Shown: positions 42,576 through 52,513, counted from the first letter of the stretch. The stretch: DNA of 64,000 bases from 9FT-COMBO-48-23 sp964400675 (GCA_964400675.1 CAYNVO010000008.1:62001-126000), one strand, 5' to 3'. A program made the numbers and translations. The notes: a model not told the origin generated them from the letters alone.

Positions 42576-43907
42576 TTACCGCCCCAGCATGCCCGTCAAG
42601 TTCTTGGGTAATCTTCCCTGTGCTGCCATCTTGGCCAGCTTTTGCATCTGGTAAAATTGATTGAGCAGTTGATTAACATCCGCGGGAGTAGTTCCGCTGC
42701 CTTTTGCAATACGCCGCCGCCGACTACCGCCGATAATAGCTGGAGTGTGTCGCTCTTCCAGGGTCATCGACAAAATGATAGCCTCAATTTTCCGCATCCG
42801 GCTTTCCTCATCACCTTGAGGAATGCTAGAAGCGAACTTCGAGAAACCGGGTAGCAATTCAACCAGCTGAGTTAATGACCCCATTTTTTTAATCTGACGC
42901 AACTGCCCCAAAAAGTCCTCGAGATTGAACTCCGCGCTGCGCATCTTTTTCTCTAGCTGTTTGGCTTGCTGCTCATCAAAAGTCTTCTCTGCCTTCTCGA
43001 TTAAAGTAAGTACATCTCCCATACCCAAAATGCGAGATGCCAGGCGGTCTGGATAAAAAGGTTCAAGCGCATTTGCTTTTTCACCAGTGCCGATGAACTT
43101 TACCGGCACGCCAGTGACAAACTTAATAGAAAGAGCAGCACCACCCCGGGCATCCCCATCCATCTTAGTCAAAATAAGACCGGTCAAGCCAATGTCCTTA
43201 TTAAACGCTTCAGCCGTGTTCACCGCATCCTGACCGGTCATAGCATCAACCACCAATAGCACCTCTGAAGGACGAATTTCATCTTTCAGTTGGACCAGCT
43301 CTTTCATCATTGCTTCATCAATATGAAGACGCCCCTGAGTATCAATAATTACCCAGGTAGCCGCCATCTCTTGGGCATCCTTTAGAGCATGGCGGCAAAT
43401 GGCAAGCGGTGCCGCCTTGGCATCCTCACTTGAGACCGGTATATCCATCTGCTTGCCCAGCATCACCAACTGTTCAACGGCAGCCGGTCGGCGAGTATCA
43501 GCAGCCACCATTAAAGGACGTTGCCCACTGCTTTTAAGATACAGAGCCAGCTTGGCTGCCGTGGTAGTCTTACCCGAGCCCTGCAAACCGACAAGCATAA
43601 TAATTGAAGGTGGACGACCAGATGTTATAAGCTCATTCCGCTCTTTGCCTAAGATATTTACGAGTTCTTCATTGACAATTTTTATGATTTGCTGAGCCGG
43701 AGTCAGACTTTCCAACACCTGGGCAGTCAAAGCTCGCTCTCTTACAACAGCAAGAAAATCCTTCACGACCCTGAAATTAACATCAGCTTCTAGAAGAGCC
43801 AGGCGTATTTGCCGCAAAGCTTCATCAATATCCTTTTCACTGAGCCTTCCTTTATTGCCCAGGCCACTGAATATCTTGCTTAATTTCTGCGTCAGAACTT
43901 CAAACAT
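42576..43907 (-). CDS. ffh: Signal recognition particle protein Ffh
   Basis: The GTPase of the signal recognition particle, which takes ribosomes with nascent membrane proteins to FtsY. The 443-residue protein has the N domain, the G domain (GLQGSGKTTTAAKLA, DTRRPAA, DTQGRLHIDE, TKMDGDARGGAALS) and the M domain, with Met-rich helices and the SRP-RNA-binding segment GGSRRRRIAKGSGT. It is a single-gene unit. The 4.5S RNA gene was not seen nearby. Confidence 0.96.
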   Translation of the reverse strand: MFEVLTQKLSKIFSGLGNKGRLSEKDIDEALRQIRLALLEADVNFRVVKDFLAVVRERALTAQVLESLTPAQQIIKIVNEELVNILGKERNELITSGRPPSIIMLVGLQGSGKTTTAAKLALYLKSSGQRPLMVAADTRRPAAVEQLVMLGKQMDIPVSSEDAKAAPLAICRHALKDAQEMAATWVIIDTQGRLHIDEAMMKELVQLKDEIRPSEVLLVVDAMTGQDAVNTAEAFNKDIGLTGLILTKMDGDARGGAALSIKFVTGVPVKFIGTGEKANALEPFYPDRLASRILGMGDVLTLIEKAEKTFDEQQAKQLEKKMRSAEFNLEDFLGQLRQIKKMGSLTQLVELLPGFSKFASSIPQGDEESRMRKIEAIILSMTLEERHTPAIIGGSRRRRIAKGSGTTPADVNQLLNQFYQMQKLAKMAAQGRLPKNLTGMLGR

Positions 43908-44007
43908 AAGCCACCTGTAGAATTCTACCTATGCCTGTTGCCACAGTCAATTGTGATAAAATAAAAACAGCGCATGGAATTACAAAACTGCCCGGAATAA
44001 TTTAAGA

Positions 44008-44778
44008 ATGTTTGAAGCTTCACCATTCAGCCTGAACATGTTTCAGCAGTGCCCGAGACAGTATAAGTTTCAGTATATAGACCACCTTGGGGGTATTTAC
44101 AGAAAATCACGACCATATTTCACCATGGGCGACCATGTGCATGCTGCCCTCAGAGATTTTCTCACCGTAGTCCCGGTCATTGAGCGTAACCCAACAAGGC
44201 TTGAGGATTTGCTGCGGGAAAAATGGCGACGAAACCGCAAGGGATTCAATAACAGGGAAGATGAGAAAAGATGGGGTGAAAAGGCTCTCAAACAATTACG
44301 CCGATTTGCTCAGAATCATGATATTTCTGTTACACCATACATGGTGGAAGATTATCATAGTGCTGAACTAACCAGTTCCATAATCTTAAAAGGCAAAATA
44401 GACCGGGTTGACAAAGAAGCCGATGACAGTCTGCACATCATCGATTATAAGACCGGCAAGATGCCGTCTGAAATAAACCAGGTGCAACTCCATATTTATG
44501 CCCTCATCCTCTCTAAAAAGCAGGACCTGCCGCTCAAAAAAGCCTCCTATCTTTACCTGGAGGCCGGCGAATTCAGGACTATTGAGCTGACCGCTGCAGA
44601 TTTAGCACATGCCACTTCCTATGTAATCGAACTGGTGGATAAGATATGCAGAGAAGAGGAATACGCTGCTACCCCAAACATTTATTGCTGGAACTGTGAT
44701 TTCCTTGAGATATGTCCCAGTCAAGAAGAGGCTGCCAAATTCACCGCCAGAGAAGAAGAGTTAGATTTTAATGATTAA
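44008..44778 (+). CDS. Cas4/RecB-like PD-(D/E)XK nuclease
   Basis: A 256-residue single-domain nuclease. Visible motifs: an N-terminal Cys in FQQCPRQYKFQY, His in GDHVHAALRDFL, the catalytic core KGKIDRVD...HIIDYKTGK (PD-(D/E)XK) and the Gln/Tyr motif QLHIYALIL. The C-terminal CWNCDFLEICP supplies three more Cys, which with the first can hold a [4Fe-4S] cluster as in Cas4 and AddB. No Shine-Dalgarno is obvious. It lies nine bases before a Rad50/SbcC-like ATPase, so the two probably act together in DNA end processing. Confidence 0.85.
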   Translation: MFEASPFSLNMFQQCPRQYKFQYIDHLGGIYRKSRPYFTMGDHVHAALRDFLTVVPVIERNPTRLEDLLREKWRRNRKGFNNREDEKRWGEKALKQLRRFAQNHDISVTPYMVEDYHSAELTSSIILKGKIDRVDKEADDSLHIIDYKTGKMPSEINQVQLHIYALILSKKQDLPLKKASYLYLEAGEFRTIELTAADLAHATSYVIELVDKICREEEYAATPNIYCWNCDFLEICPSQEEAAKFTAREEELDFND

Positions 44779-44787
44779 TGCAGAAAC

Positions 44788-47361
44788 ATGATCCCTGTCA
44801 GACTTGCACTCAAAAACTTCATGTGCTACCGGGACAATGTGCCACCTTTGTCTTTCGATAGCATACACGTGGCTTGCCTTTGTGGTGATAATGGCAATGG
44901 TAAATCAGCGCTTTTTGATGCCCTAACCTGGGCACTATGGGGCAAATCCCGAGCTAAGGACAACAGCGACGATGACCTGGTGCACCTGGGACAATCCGAG
45001 ATGGAGGTAGAGCTGGAGTTCGTCTCCGGTGAGCAAAGATATCGAGTCCTCCGTAAACACGCCAAGAAACCCAGCAAGGCACGTGCCGGACAAACCATCC
45101 TAGAGCTTCAGATAGCCACCAATGAAGCTTTCAGGTCTATCTCAGGTAATTCGAAATCGGAAACACAGCAGAAGATAATCGAGCTCTTGAAACTGGATTA
45201 TGAGACATTCAAGAATAGCGCTTTCCTTCGCCAGGGACATTCTGACGAGTTCAGCATTAAGCGCCCCGGAGAGCGCAAGGAGATACTGGCCAACATTCTT
45301 GGCTTATCCCATTACGATGAACTCGAGAGAAGAGCCAAAGACTTAGCCAAAGATAGACGAAACAAAGCAGATACGATGGAGAATGATATTAATCAAATCG
45401 AACTCCAGCTCGCAGCCAGGCCTGAATATGAAGACGGGATTACAAAGATACAAGACGAAATCAGACAAATTGAAGAAAAAAGAAAAACTGAAGATGCGAT
45501 TATCTCCAGCCTGCGTAGCCAGAAAGAGTCATTAGAAATTAAAAGAGAACAGCTATCCAATACCGAAAATCACCTCAGCGAAGCAAATAGGGAACTGGAA
45601 CGCTGGCAGTCAAAAATGAGAAAGCTCCAAGCCAAAATAGCCGCATATGAAAGAGTTCTGTCAGAAAGAGTCACCATAGAAAAAGGGCACTCTGACCTCA
45701 CAGAAGCCAAAGGTCTCAACGACGATTTTAACCAGAAGTTAAGCCAGTTACTTGCCCTGAGAGAACGCATAAGCGATCTGGACAAAATTGTCAGACAAGC
45801 CGCTGAAACATTCAACGTAGACCATAAGGTAATTCAGTCCAGACTAGCCGGTAATGAATCTAAGTCTGCCAAAATACCCCAGCTCGAAGAAGCACTCGTA
45901 CAGGCACGCAAAGATTTGACTGAATTGGCAAAATCAGAAGAAATGATAACCACAAAAAGAAAACAAACACAGCAAATTATGTCTCGAATCAGCCATTTGG
46001 AGTCAGTTAGCACCCGACTGGATACAGACATAGATGACCTGAATGAGAAATGCAAACTACTAGCTCAAGGTGATGCTCGCTGTCCCTTATGCCAGACCGA
46101 GCTCGGAGTAGACGGACGGCAGCAACTGGGAACGAAGCTAAATTCTGAAGTCCAGCAGAAAATCAAAGCTCGCCAGAACAACAACGAGGAACTCAAACGA
46201 AACAAGGCAGAGCTTCAGGCTCTTGAAAGCGAATTAGCCAAACGAGAAACAGTCCTGAACAAAGAACGCTCCGTCCGACAACACCAGCTAAGCATCGCCG
46301 AAAAAGAGCTTGCTGAAGCCAGACAAGCCAGCAATGAGCTGCCTCAAGAAAAAGCTAAGCTAGAGGAACTTGAGCAACGCCTCGCAAAAAAAGACTACGC
46401 TGTTCAGGAACAAAAGATGCTTTTAGAATTGGAAAGCGAGGAGAAAAAGCTCGGATACAGCAAGGAAAGGCACCAGCAGGTACAGCAGCAACTGGCAGGA
46501 CTTCAGAAATATGAGATTCTAAAGAGAGACTTCGATGAAGCCATGAAATCCATTGACAAAGAGAAGGTCGCCCTGACCGAGGCTGAGACAGCCGTTTCTA
46601 ATCTAAGTACGGTAGCAAAAGCAGACTCAAAAAAGATGGACGCACTGAGAGCCGAGCTGGTTGCTTTGCCCGAACTGGCCGATAAGATAGCCAAAGCCAA
46701 TGAGGCTCATCGGGTTTTGCTCCAGAGCGAGCGACAGGTACGCGACAGATTAGCTGCATTACAGGAGAGGCTGCGCCACCTGGCTGACTTAGAAACAAAG
46801 AAAGAGGAAAAAACAAAGCTCTTACACCAGATATTAAACGAGGAGAGTATCTACAAGGAATTAGCCGAGGCTTTCAGCAAAAAAGGTATTCAGGCATTGC
46901 TTATCGAGCAAGCGATCCCCGAGATCGAAATAGAAGCCAACCGTCTGCTGGCTAAAATGACCGATAACCGAATGTCCCTCAGGCTCGAGACCCAGCGGGA
47001 AACCAAGAAAGGCGATACCATTGAGACTCTGGATATCAAAATAGCCGATGAACTGGGCACCCGCAACTACGAGATGTATAGCGGTGGAGAAGCATTCCGC
47101 ATAGACCTTGCCCTGCGTATAGCTCTTTCCATGTTACTGGTCAGGCGGGCTGGGGCATCCCTGCCTGTATTAATCATTGATGAGGGCTTCGGCACCCAGG
47201 ACAGCTCAGCGAGGGAAAAACTAGTTGAGGCTATAAGCTCGATTCAGGACGACTTTGAAAAGCTATTTGTCATCACCCACCTCGAGGAAATGAAGGACAG
47301 ATTTCCAGTGCTCATAAACGTAACCAAGACAGCCGACGGCTCGATGATATCGATAATCTGA
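44788..47361 (+). CDS. Rad50/SbcC-like ATPase
   Basis: An 857-residue SMC-type ATPase. The N-terminal Walker A is GDNGNGKSAL (about residues 34-43). A long coiled coil (about 170-690) has a central zinc hook CPLCQTELG. The C-terminal half has the ABC signature YSGGEAFRIDLALRIALS and Walker B PVLIIDEGFGTQD. In the usual system SbcC pairs with the SbcD/Mre11 nuclease; here the adjacent gene encodes a Cas4-like nuclease instead and no SbcD is in the window. The most likely function is repair or resection of broken DNA ends. Confidence 0.9.
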   Translation: MIPVRLALKNFMCYRDNVPPLSFDSIHVACLCGDNGNGKSALFDALTWALWGKSRAKDNSDDDLVHLGQSEMEVELEFVSGEQRYRVLRKHAKKPSKARAGQTILELQIATNEAFRSISGNSKSETQQKIIELLKLDYETFKNSAFLRQGHSDEFSIKRPGERKEILANILGLSHYDELERRAKDLAKDRRNKADTMENDINQIELQLAARPEYEDGITKIQDEIRQIEEKRKTEDAIISSLRSQKESLEIKREQLSNTENHLSEANRELERWQSKMRKLQAKIAAYERVLSERVTIEKGHSDLTEAKGLNDDFNQKLSQLLALRERISDLDKIVRQAAETFNVDHKVIQSRLAGNESKSAKIPQLEEALVQARKDLTELAKSEEMITTKRKQTQQIMSRISHLESVSTRLDTDIDDLNEKCKLLAQGDARCPLCQTELGVDGRQQLGTKLNSEVQQKIKARQNNNEELKRNKAELQALESELAKRETVLNKERSVRQHQLSIAEKELAEARQASNELPQEKAKLEELEQRLAKKDYAVQEQKMLLELESEEKKLGYSKERHQQVQQQLAGLQKYEILKRDFDEAMKSIDKEKVALTEAETAVSNLSTVAKADSKKMDALRAELVALPELADKIAKANEAHRVLLQSERQVRDRLAALQERLRHLADLETKKEEKTKLLHQILNEESIYKELAEAFSKKGIQALLIEQAIPEIEIEANRLLAKMTDNRMSLRLETQRETKKGDTIETLDIKIADELGTRNYEMYSGGEAFRIDLALRIALSMLLVRRAGASLPVLIIDEGFGTQDSSAREKLVEAISSIQDDFEKLFVITHLEEMKDRFPVLINVTKTADGSMISII

Positions 47362-47405
47362 CACAAAACGTTGGCTCTAACTCTGGTAGAAGGAGGCAGA
47401 TAAAG

Positions 47406-48422
47406 ATGGAAATACTGAAGGAAGGTAAAGGGGAGCTTCTGGGCTGGCATGACCCTGACGAGGCCAGGGATTGGGTGCTTAACAACAAGTCTCGCGAGCT
47501 GAAGGACAAAACAATGTCAGTTGAGGAGGCAGTATCAAGATTCATTAATAACGGAGATTTTATCGCCAGCGGCGGTTTCGGGCACATAAGGGTATCTATG
47601 GCTATTGTCTACGAAATTATCCGACAGAAAAAACGAAACCTAGCCATGGCTGGCAAAACAGCTGTTCACGACCTTGACATTCTGGTAGGTGCTGGCTGCG
47701 TAGACAGGGTAGAGGTGGCTTATTCATTTGGGCACGAGCTCAGAGGCCTGTCTCCAGCCTCCAGGAGAATGGTAGAGAGCGGGCGATGTAAAGTAGTTGC
47801 CGAAACCAGCAACGCCGGATATCAATGGCGATTCCTGGCTGCTATGATGGGCATACCATTCATACCAAGTCGCAATTTACTGGGCACAGACACCGGCAGT
47901 TACAGTTCTTGTAAAGTGGTTAAAGACCCATTCAGCGGCAAACCAATCAATCTGATTCCCGCGGCCTATCCTGATGTTGCCTTTATTCATGTCCACCGCT
48001 GCGACATCTACGGTAACGCCCAGATAGATGCTATCCTTGTAGAAGACTTCGAGCTTTCCAGATGCGCCAGAAGATTAATAATAACCACCGAAGAAATCAT
48101 CGACAATGAAATCATTAGAAGCGAACCGTGGAGAACAGCCATACCCTTTCTTGTGGTAGACGCCGTGGTCGAAGTTCCCTACGGCTCACATCCCTGTGAA
48201 ATGCCGGGCATATACTACTATGATGAGGAGCATATAGCTGAGTGGCTGAGCCTATCCAAAACTCAGGAGGGTGTGGATGAATATTTGAACAAATACGTGT
48301 TCGGCATCGATAATTTCCACGACTATCTGAAGCTCTGTGGCGGCACAAAAAAGTTTAACTACCTGAAAAACAGGGAGTTCCTCAAAGAGCCGATGGTCGC
48401 CCCGTGGCGGAAACAGAACTAA
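47406..48422 (+). CDS. CoA-transferase subunit A (glutaconate CoA-transferase-like)
   Basis: A 338-residue alpha subunit of a class I CoA-transferase. The segment FIASGGFGHIRVSMAIVYEI is the family's N-terminal glycine loop, and IPAAYPDVAFIHVHRCDIYGNAQI is the central fold. It resembles GctA and the IpdA ring-cleavage hydrolase group; substrate cannot be fixed from sequence. GAAGGAGG precedes the ATG. Subunit B follows after 30 bases. Neighbouring 2-oxoacid oxidoreductase genes suggest fermentation or degradation of amino acids or other acids via acyl-CoA. Confidence 0.85.
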   Translation: MEILKEGKGELLGWHDPDEARDWVLNNKSRELKDKTMSVEEAVSRFINNGDFIASGGFGHIRVSMAIVYEIIRQKKRNLAMAGKTAVHDLDILVGAGCVDRVEVAYSFGHELRGLSPASRRMVESGRCKVVAETSNAGYQWRFLAAMMGIPFIPSRNLLGTDTGSYSSCKVVKDPFSGKPINLIPAAYPDVAFIHVHRCDIYGNAQIDAILVEDFELSRCARRLIITTEEIIDNEIIRSEPWRTAIPFLVVDAVVEVPYGSHPCEMPGIYYYDEEHIAEWLSLSKTQEGVDEYLNKYVFGIDNFHDYLKLCGGTKKFNYLKNREFLKEPMVAPWRKQN

Positions 48423-48452
48423 GGATTCCTGATAAAGGAGGAACTTAAGAAT

Positions 48453-49232
48453 ATGCTCAAAGAAGACAGATATAACACAAGAGAGTTCTTAGCCTTTACT
48501 GGCGCAAGTTTATTGGAAGATAAAAAAACCGTCTTCGTGGGCACAGGATTCCCCATAATAGCTTCCATGTTAGCTCAAAAAACGCACGCCCCCAAACTGG
48601 TCATAGTTTTTGAAGCCGGTGGTTTAGGCCCACTGCTGCCTGAACTGCCTGTTTCGGTAGGTGAATCCAGGACCTTTTACAAGGCGTCAGCTGCCTCCAG
48701 TATGCACGATACTATGTCACTTTCACAAGCAGGATATATTGATTTTGGTTTTCTGGGTGCGGCTCAGATGGATATGTTTGGGAACATCAACACCACAGTT
48801 ATAGGTGACCATGACCTGCCCAAAAGCCGCTTGCCCGGCAGCGGTGGTGCTAACGACGTAGCATCGTTCGCACAAAGGCTCATTATCATCATTGCCAGAC
48901 AATCAAAGAGGACATTCGTGGAAAAGCTCGATTTTCTGACCACCCCTGGATTTCTTGATGGACCAGATGCCAGAGAGAAAGCCGGACTACCCAGAGGCAC
49001 AGGACCATACAGGGTCATCACGCAGCTAGGTATTTACGACTTCGACGAGAAAACGAAGCGGCTCAAGTTAATCTCATTACACCCCGGAGTCAGCGTTGAT
49101 GAGGTGATGGAAAATAGTCAGTTCGAAATTATGTTACCAGCCAAGATTGAAACCAGCCCTGAACCTTCTGATGAAGACTTGCGAATATTGCGCCAGGAGA
49201 TAGACCCTGCGGGCATAGTACTGGGTAAGTAA
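48453..49232 (+). CDS. CoA-transferase subunit B (glutaconate CoA-transferase-like)
   Basis: A 259-residue beta subunit. The probable catalytic Glu is in VIVFEAGGLGP, where a class I CoA-transferase forms its glutamyl-CoA thioester; the loop SRLPGSGGANDVAS also belongs to this fold. AAAGGAGG precedes the ATG. In IpdB-type hydrolases the catalytic Glu is not in this position, so a true transferase is favoured but not proven. It forms a heteromer with the product of 47406-48422. Confidence 0.85.
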   Translation: MLKEDRYNTREFLAFTGASLLEDKKTVFVGTGFPIIASMLAQKTHAPKLVIVFEAGGLGPLLPELPVSVGESRTFYKASAASSMHDTMSLSQAGYIDFGFLGAAQMDMFGNINTTVIGDHDLPKSRLPGSGGANDVASFAQRLIIIIARQSKRTFVEKLDFLTTPGFLDGPDAREKAGLPRGTGPYRVITQLGIYDFDEKTKRLKLISLHPGVSVDEVMENSQFEIMLPAKIETSPEPSDEDLRILRQEIDPAGIVLGK

Positions 49233-49353
49233 CCTACGCATAACTAAAACCGCAAGCGCACGTTTGACACATATTAGTGTTCAGAGTTACCATATTATGT
49301 CCGTTCACTCTGAAATACCGGGCATCACCTGAGAAAGGATACCGAAATCCTTC

Positions 49354-49932
49354 GTGACCACAAAGCTATATGAGATTAGATGGCATGGGCGAGGTGGACA
49401 GGGAGCGGTAACAGCCGCCAAGATAGTAGCCCAGGCAGCCCACTTTAAAGGCTATCAAGGCATAGCTGCAGCACCATCTTTCGGCGCTGAAAGAAGAGGC
49501 GTCCCAGTGAGCGCATTGACCAGAGTCTCCACAGAAAAAATAGCGGTTGTATCACAAGTAGAAAAACCTGACGCTGTTGTGGTGCTGGACCAGTCCCTGC
49601 TCAAATACCAGGAGGTAATCAGTGGCTTAGTCAGCGGGGGATGGCTTGTGGTTAACTCATGGCTGCACCCTAAAGAGCTAAACATTAAAGGCGATTTTAA
49701 CGTCGCCACTGCCGATGCCACTAGAGTCTGCCGTGAGCTGGGGCTGATGGTCGGCGGACTCCCAATGGTTAATACTGCTATGCTGGGCGCGCTTGCCTGT
49801 GCTACCCAAATAGTGGACCTGACAAATATCAAAAAGGTAATCAGGGAAAGATTCTCCAATAGCACCGTTGACATTAATCTCACCGCTATTGAGAAGACCT
49901 ACGAGATAACCAAACTGGAGAAAATAAGCTAA
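49354..49932 (+). CDS. 2-oxoacid:ferredoxin oxidoreductase, gamma subunit
   Basis: A 192-residue gamma subunit with the signature EIRWHGRGGQGAVTAAKI at the N-terminus and SFGAERRGVPVSALTRVS. The start is GTG. It is the first gene of a gamma-delta-alpha-beta set that makes or oxidises an acyl-CoA from a 2-oxoacid, CoA and ferredoxin. The order and split subunits are those of pyruvate, 2-oxoisovalerate and related enzymes. Confidence 0.9.
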   Translation: MTTKLYEIRWHGRGGQGAVTAAKIVAQAAHFKGYQGIAAAPSFGAERRGVPVSALTRVSTEKIAVVSQVEKPDAVVVLDQSLLKYQEVISGLVSGGWLVVNSWLHPKELNIKGDFNVATADATRVCRELGLMVGGLPMVNTAMLGALACATQIVDLTNIKKVIRERFSNSTVDINLTAIEKTYEITKLEKIS

Positions 49933-49940
49933 GTAAAATC

Positions 49941-50216
49941 ATGGGAACCAGGGATTGCAATCATATCTGCGATGAGTCATCACCAGCCATCGGTGAAGCC
50001 GGCAAGACAGGTGAATGGCGCAGCCTTATGCCGGTTATACATAATAACAAGTGCATCCCGGCTAAGCAAAATAAGCCATCATGCTTTATCTGCTGGCTTT
50101 ATTGTCCCGATGCCGTCATCAAGAAAACCATACCCGTCCAGATAAACCTGGACTACTGCAAAGGGTGCGGAATATGCATGCAGGTCTGCCCGGCAAAAGC
50201 CATAACCATGGTGTAA
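49941..50216 (+). CDS. 2-oxoacid:ferredoxin oxidoreductase, delta (ferredoxin) subunit
   Basis: A 91-residue protein with two [4Fe-4S] sites. The second is standard (CKGCGICMQVCP). The first is shifted, with Cys48 in NKCIPAKQNKPSC followed by CFICWLYCP, so its first Cys is further away than in most ferredoxins. It lies eight bases after the gamma gene and passes electrons from the TPP site to external ferredoxin. Confidence 0.88.
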   Translation: MGTRDCNHICDESSPAIGEAGKTGEWRSLMPVIHNNKCIPAKQNKPSCFICWLYCPDAVIKKTIPVQINLDYCKGCGICMQVCPAKAITMV

Positions 50217-50234
50217 CGGAAAAAGAGGCTGCAT

Positions 50235-51458
50235 TTGGCAAAGAAAAGTAGCAAAGTCAACATTCGATTACTGGACGGCAATCAGGCTGCCGCCGAGGGA
50301 GCCAAACTCAGCCGTGTCCAGGTCATTGCTGCCTATCCGATTACGCCACAAACACCGCTTACCGAAGAGCTTTCTGAATTCGTGGAGAAAGGTGAACTCA
50401 AGGCTGAATATATCGCCGTCGAGAGTGAACATAGTGCCATGACCGTATGCACTTCAGCCTCCATGGTAGGAGCCAGGACATTCACCGCCACAAGCGCCCA
50501 TGGCTTAGCCTACATGCACGAGATGTTGCATTGGGCTGCTGGAGCACGCCTGCCGGTGGTGCTCGCCTGCGTTAACCGCGCCCTCGGAGCACCCTGGAAT
50601 ATACTCAACGACCAGCAGGACTCCATATCACAGCGTGATACCGGCTGGATACAGATGTATGCCAGAAACAACCAGGAAATTCTGGATTCTATCATCCAGG
50701 CTTATAAGATTGCGGAAACAGTGTATGTGCCCGTTATGGTCTGCTTCGACGGCTACGTCCTGTCTCATACTGAAATGCCGGTGGACATACCGTCACAAGA
50801 GGAGGTGGATAAATTCCTACCCCCGTATAAACCACACACCACACTTGACCCGGCAAATCCCAAAAACTATAACCTGGTAACACTTGCCGACCCCAGAGCT
50901 AATAATGAGGGCGTTTTGTGCCACGGATATATGGAGCTGAGATATCTGCTGCAAGAAGCTTTGCAAGATTCCGCAGAAACAATAATCAAAGCGGGACAGG
51001 AATTCGGCGGGCTATTCGGTAGGAACTACGCCAACCTGTTCTGGGAAGATGGCATGGCCGATGCCGATATAGTCATCGTTGCCATGGGCAGCCTGGCAAT
51101 GGAAGCAAAGGTGGCTGCGGATATACTTCGAGACGAAGGCCATGAGGTCGGTGTACTGAGCTTGAGAGTATTCAGGCCATTCCCTAAAGCCGCCCTGGTG
51201 AAGGCGCTGGAGAAAGCTCGCCTGATTGTGGTCTTCGACAAGAATATCAGCTACGGCTCCGAGGGAGCTACCTGCTCGGAAATCAAGTCAGCCCTCTACG
51301 GTAGTAAGACGAAAGCAGCCATACGAAACTTCATCGTCGGGCTGGGTGGACGAGACGTTAAAGCCAGAGAAATGGCAGACGCAGTAAGAGAAGCACTAAC
51401 CTCTTTAAAAACAGGCGTTCTTAACACCGAATATCCCGAATGGATATGTTACATTTGA
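50235..51458 (+). CDS. 2-oxoacid:ferredoxin oxidoreductase, alpha subunit
   Basis: A 407-residue alpha subunit. The segment VIAAYPITPQTPLTEEL is the substrate/CoA loop of PorA/VorA proteins, followed by YIAVESEHSAMTVCTSASMV; the C-terminal transketolase-like domain has VVFDKNISYGSEG. Start is TTG with AAAGAGG upstream. Pyruvate is the most common substrate for this subunit set, and PEP synthase in the same window fits a pyruvate-based anabolism, but 2-oxoisovalerate cannot be excluded. Confidence 0.9.
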   Translation: MAKKSSKVNIRLLDGNQAAAEGAKLSRVQVIAAYPITPQTPLTEELSEFVEKGELKAEYIAVESEHSAMTVCTSASMVGARTFTATSAHGLAYMHEMLHWAAGARLPVVLACVNRALGAPWNILNDQQDSISQRDTGWIQMYARNNQEILDSIIQAYKIAETVYVPVMVCFDGYVLSHTEMPVDIPSQEEVDKFLPPYKPHTTLDPANPKNYNLVTLADPRANNEGVLCHGYMELRYLLQEALQDSAETIIKAGQEFGGLFGRNYANLFWEDGMADADIVIVAMGSLAMEAKVAADILRDEGHEVGVLSLRVFRPFPKAALVKALEKARLIVVFDKNISYGSEGATCSEIKSALYGSKTKAAIRNFIVGLGGRDVKAREMADAVREALTSLKTGVLNTEYPEWICYI

Positions 51459-51471
51459 GAGGTGTCTAATT

Positions 51472-52392
51472 TTGAAAGCTAATGCGGTCAACCTGACTGA
51501 AACAGAATATGCGCTGCCCGGCAACAGGGCATGCCCCGGCTGTGCCATGGCTCTTGCCTACCGCCACATACTAAAGGCATTGGATGGACAGGTCATTGTC
51601 ACCGTGCCCGCCAGCTGTCTCACCGTATTGCACGGCATGTATCCCATAACATCGGTTACTGTACCCTGCGTGAATACTCCGTTCGCCTCCACCGGTGCCT
51701 CGGCGACAGGCCTGGTTGCCGGACTCAAGGCTACAGGCAGAAAAGGGTTGACCGTATTGGCGATCGCCGGTGATGGCGGCACACACGATATAGGAATACA
51801 GTCGCTGAGCGGAGCTGCGGAGAGGCAGGAGGATTTTATCTACATCTGCTATGACAACGAAGGCTATATGAACACCGGCAATCAGCGCTCAGGCTCCACG
51901 CCACTGGGAGCTATTACGGGTACCACGCCCGTCCTGGGCAAGCAGCAGAACCCCAAGGACATAGCCGCCATAATGGAGGCCCATTGCCTGCCGTATATCG
52001 CCACTGCCAATGCCTCCTACCCTCTGGACATTTACGAAAAGGTCAGGAAAGCCAGGGGGATAAAGGGCACCCGGTTCATTCATGTGTTTGCACCCTGCGC
52101 TCCCGGCTGGCAGTTCCCTTACAGCGATACCATCAAAATCGGCCAGCTGGCGGTAGAGACCGGACTGGTTGTGCTCTACGAGGTTGAAAACGGCATCTTC
52201 CGCCTTACCTCAGCCAGCGAGTCCCTCGCCCGAAAAAGTAACCTGAAGCCGGTAAAGGAATACCTGGCTGGCCAGGGCAGGTTCAAAGACATTACCGAAG
52301 ACCAGATTGCCCAATTGCAGGACTGGGTAAACACCCGCTGGCAATGCTACCTCGACCGGGCAGCCAATCTACACCCCACCAAACCTTCCTAA
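51472..52392 (+). CDS. 2-oxoacid:ferredoxin oxidoreductase, beta subunit
   Basis: A 306-residue TPP-binding subunit. The TPP motif is GDGGTHDIGIQSL followed by CYDNEGYMNTGNQRSGSTP, and the [4Fe-4S] Cys pair begins RACPGCAMALAYRH. The start is TTG, 13 bases after the alpha stop. Last gene of the operon; a hairpin lies downstream at 52514-52532. Confidence 0.9.
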   Translation: MKANAVNLTETEYALPGNRACPGCAMALAYRHILKALDGQVIVTVPASCLTVLHGMYPITSVTVPCVNTPFASTGASATGLVAGLKATGRKGLTVLAIAGDGGTHDIGIQSLSGAAERQEDFIYICYDNEGYMNTGNQRSGSTPLGAITGTTPVLGKQQNPKDIAAIMEAHCLPYIATANASYPLDIYEKVRKARGIKGTRFIHVFAPCAPGWQFPYSDTIKIGQLAVETGLVVLYEVENGIFRLTSASESLARKSNLKPVKEYLAGQGRFKDITEDQIAQLQDWVNTRWQCYLDRAANLHPTKPS

Positions 52393-52513
52393 CCCAAAGG
52401 GACCAGTCTCAGGGATTCACCAACCTTACAGATCTCTGGACGATTTAAGCCCTGTGGAATACGTTAATAAAACCGAGAAAACTCTAACTCACAGTGGCCT
52501 ATAAGAAGGGGTA

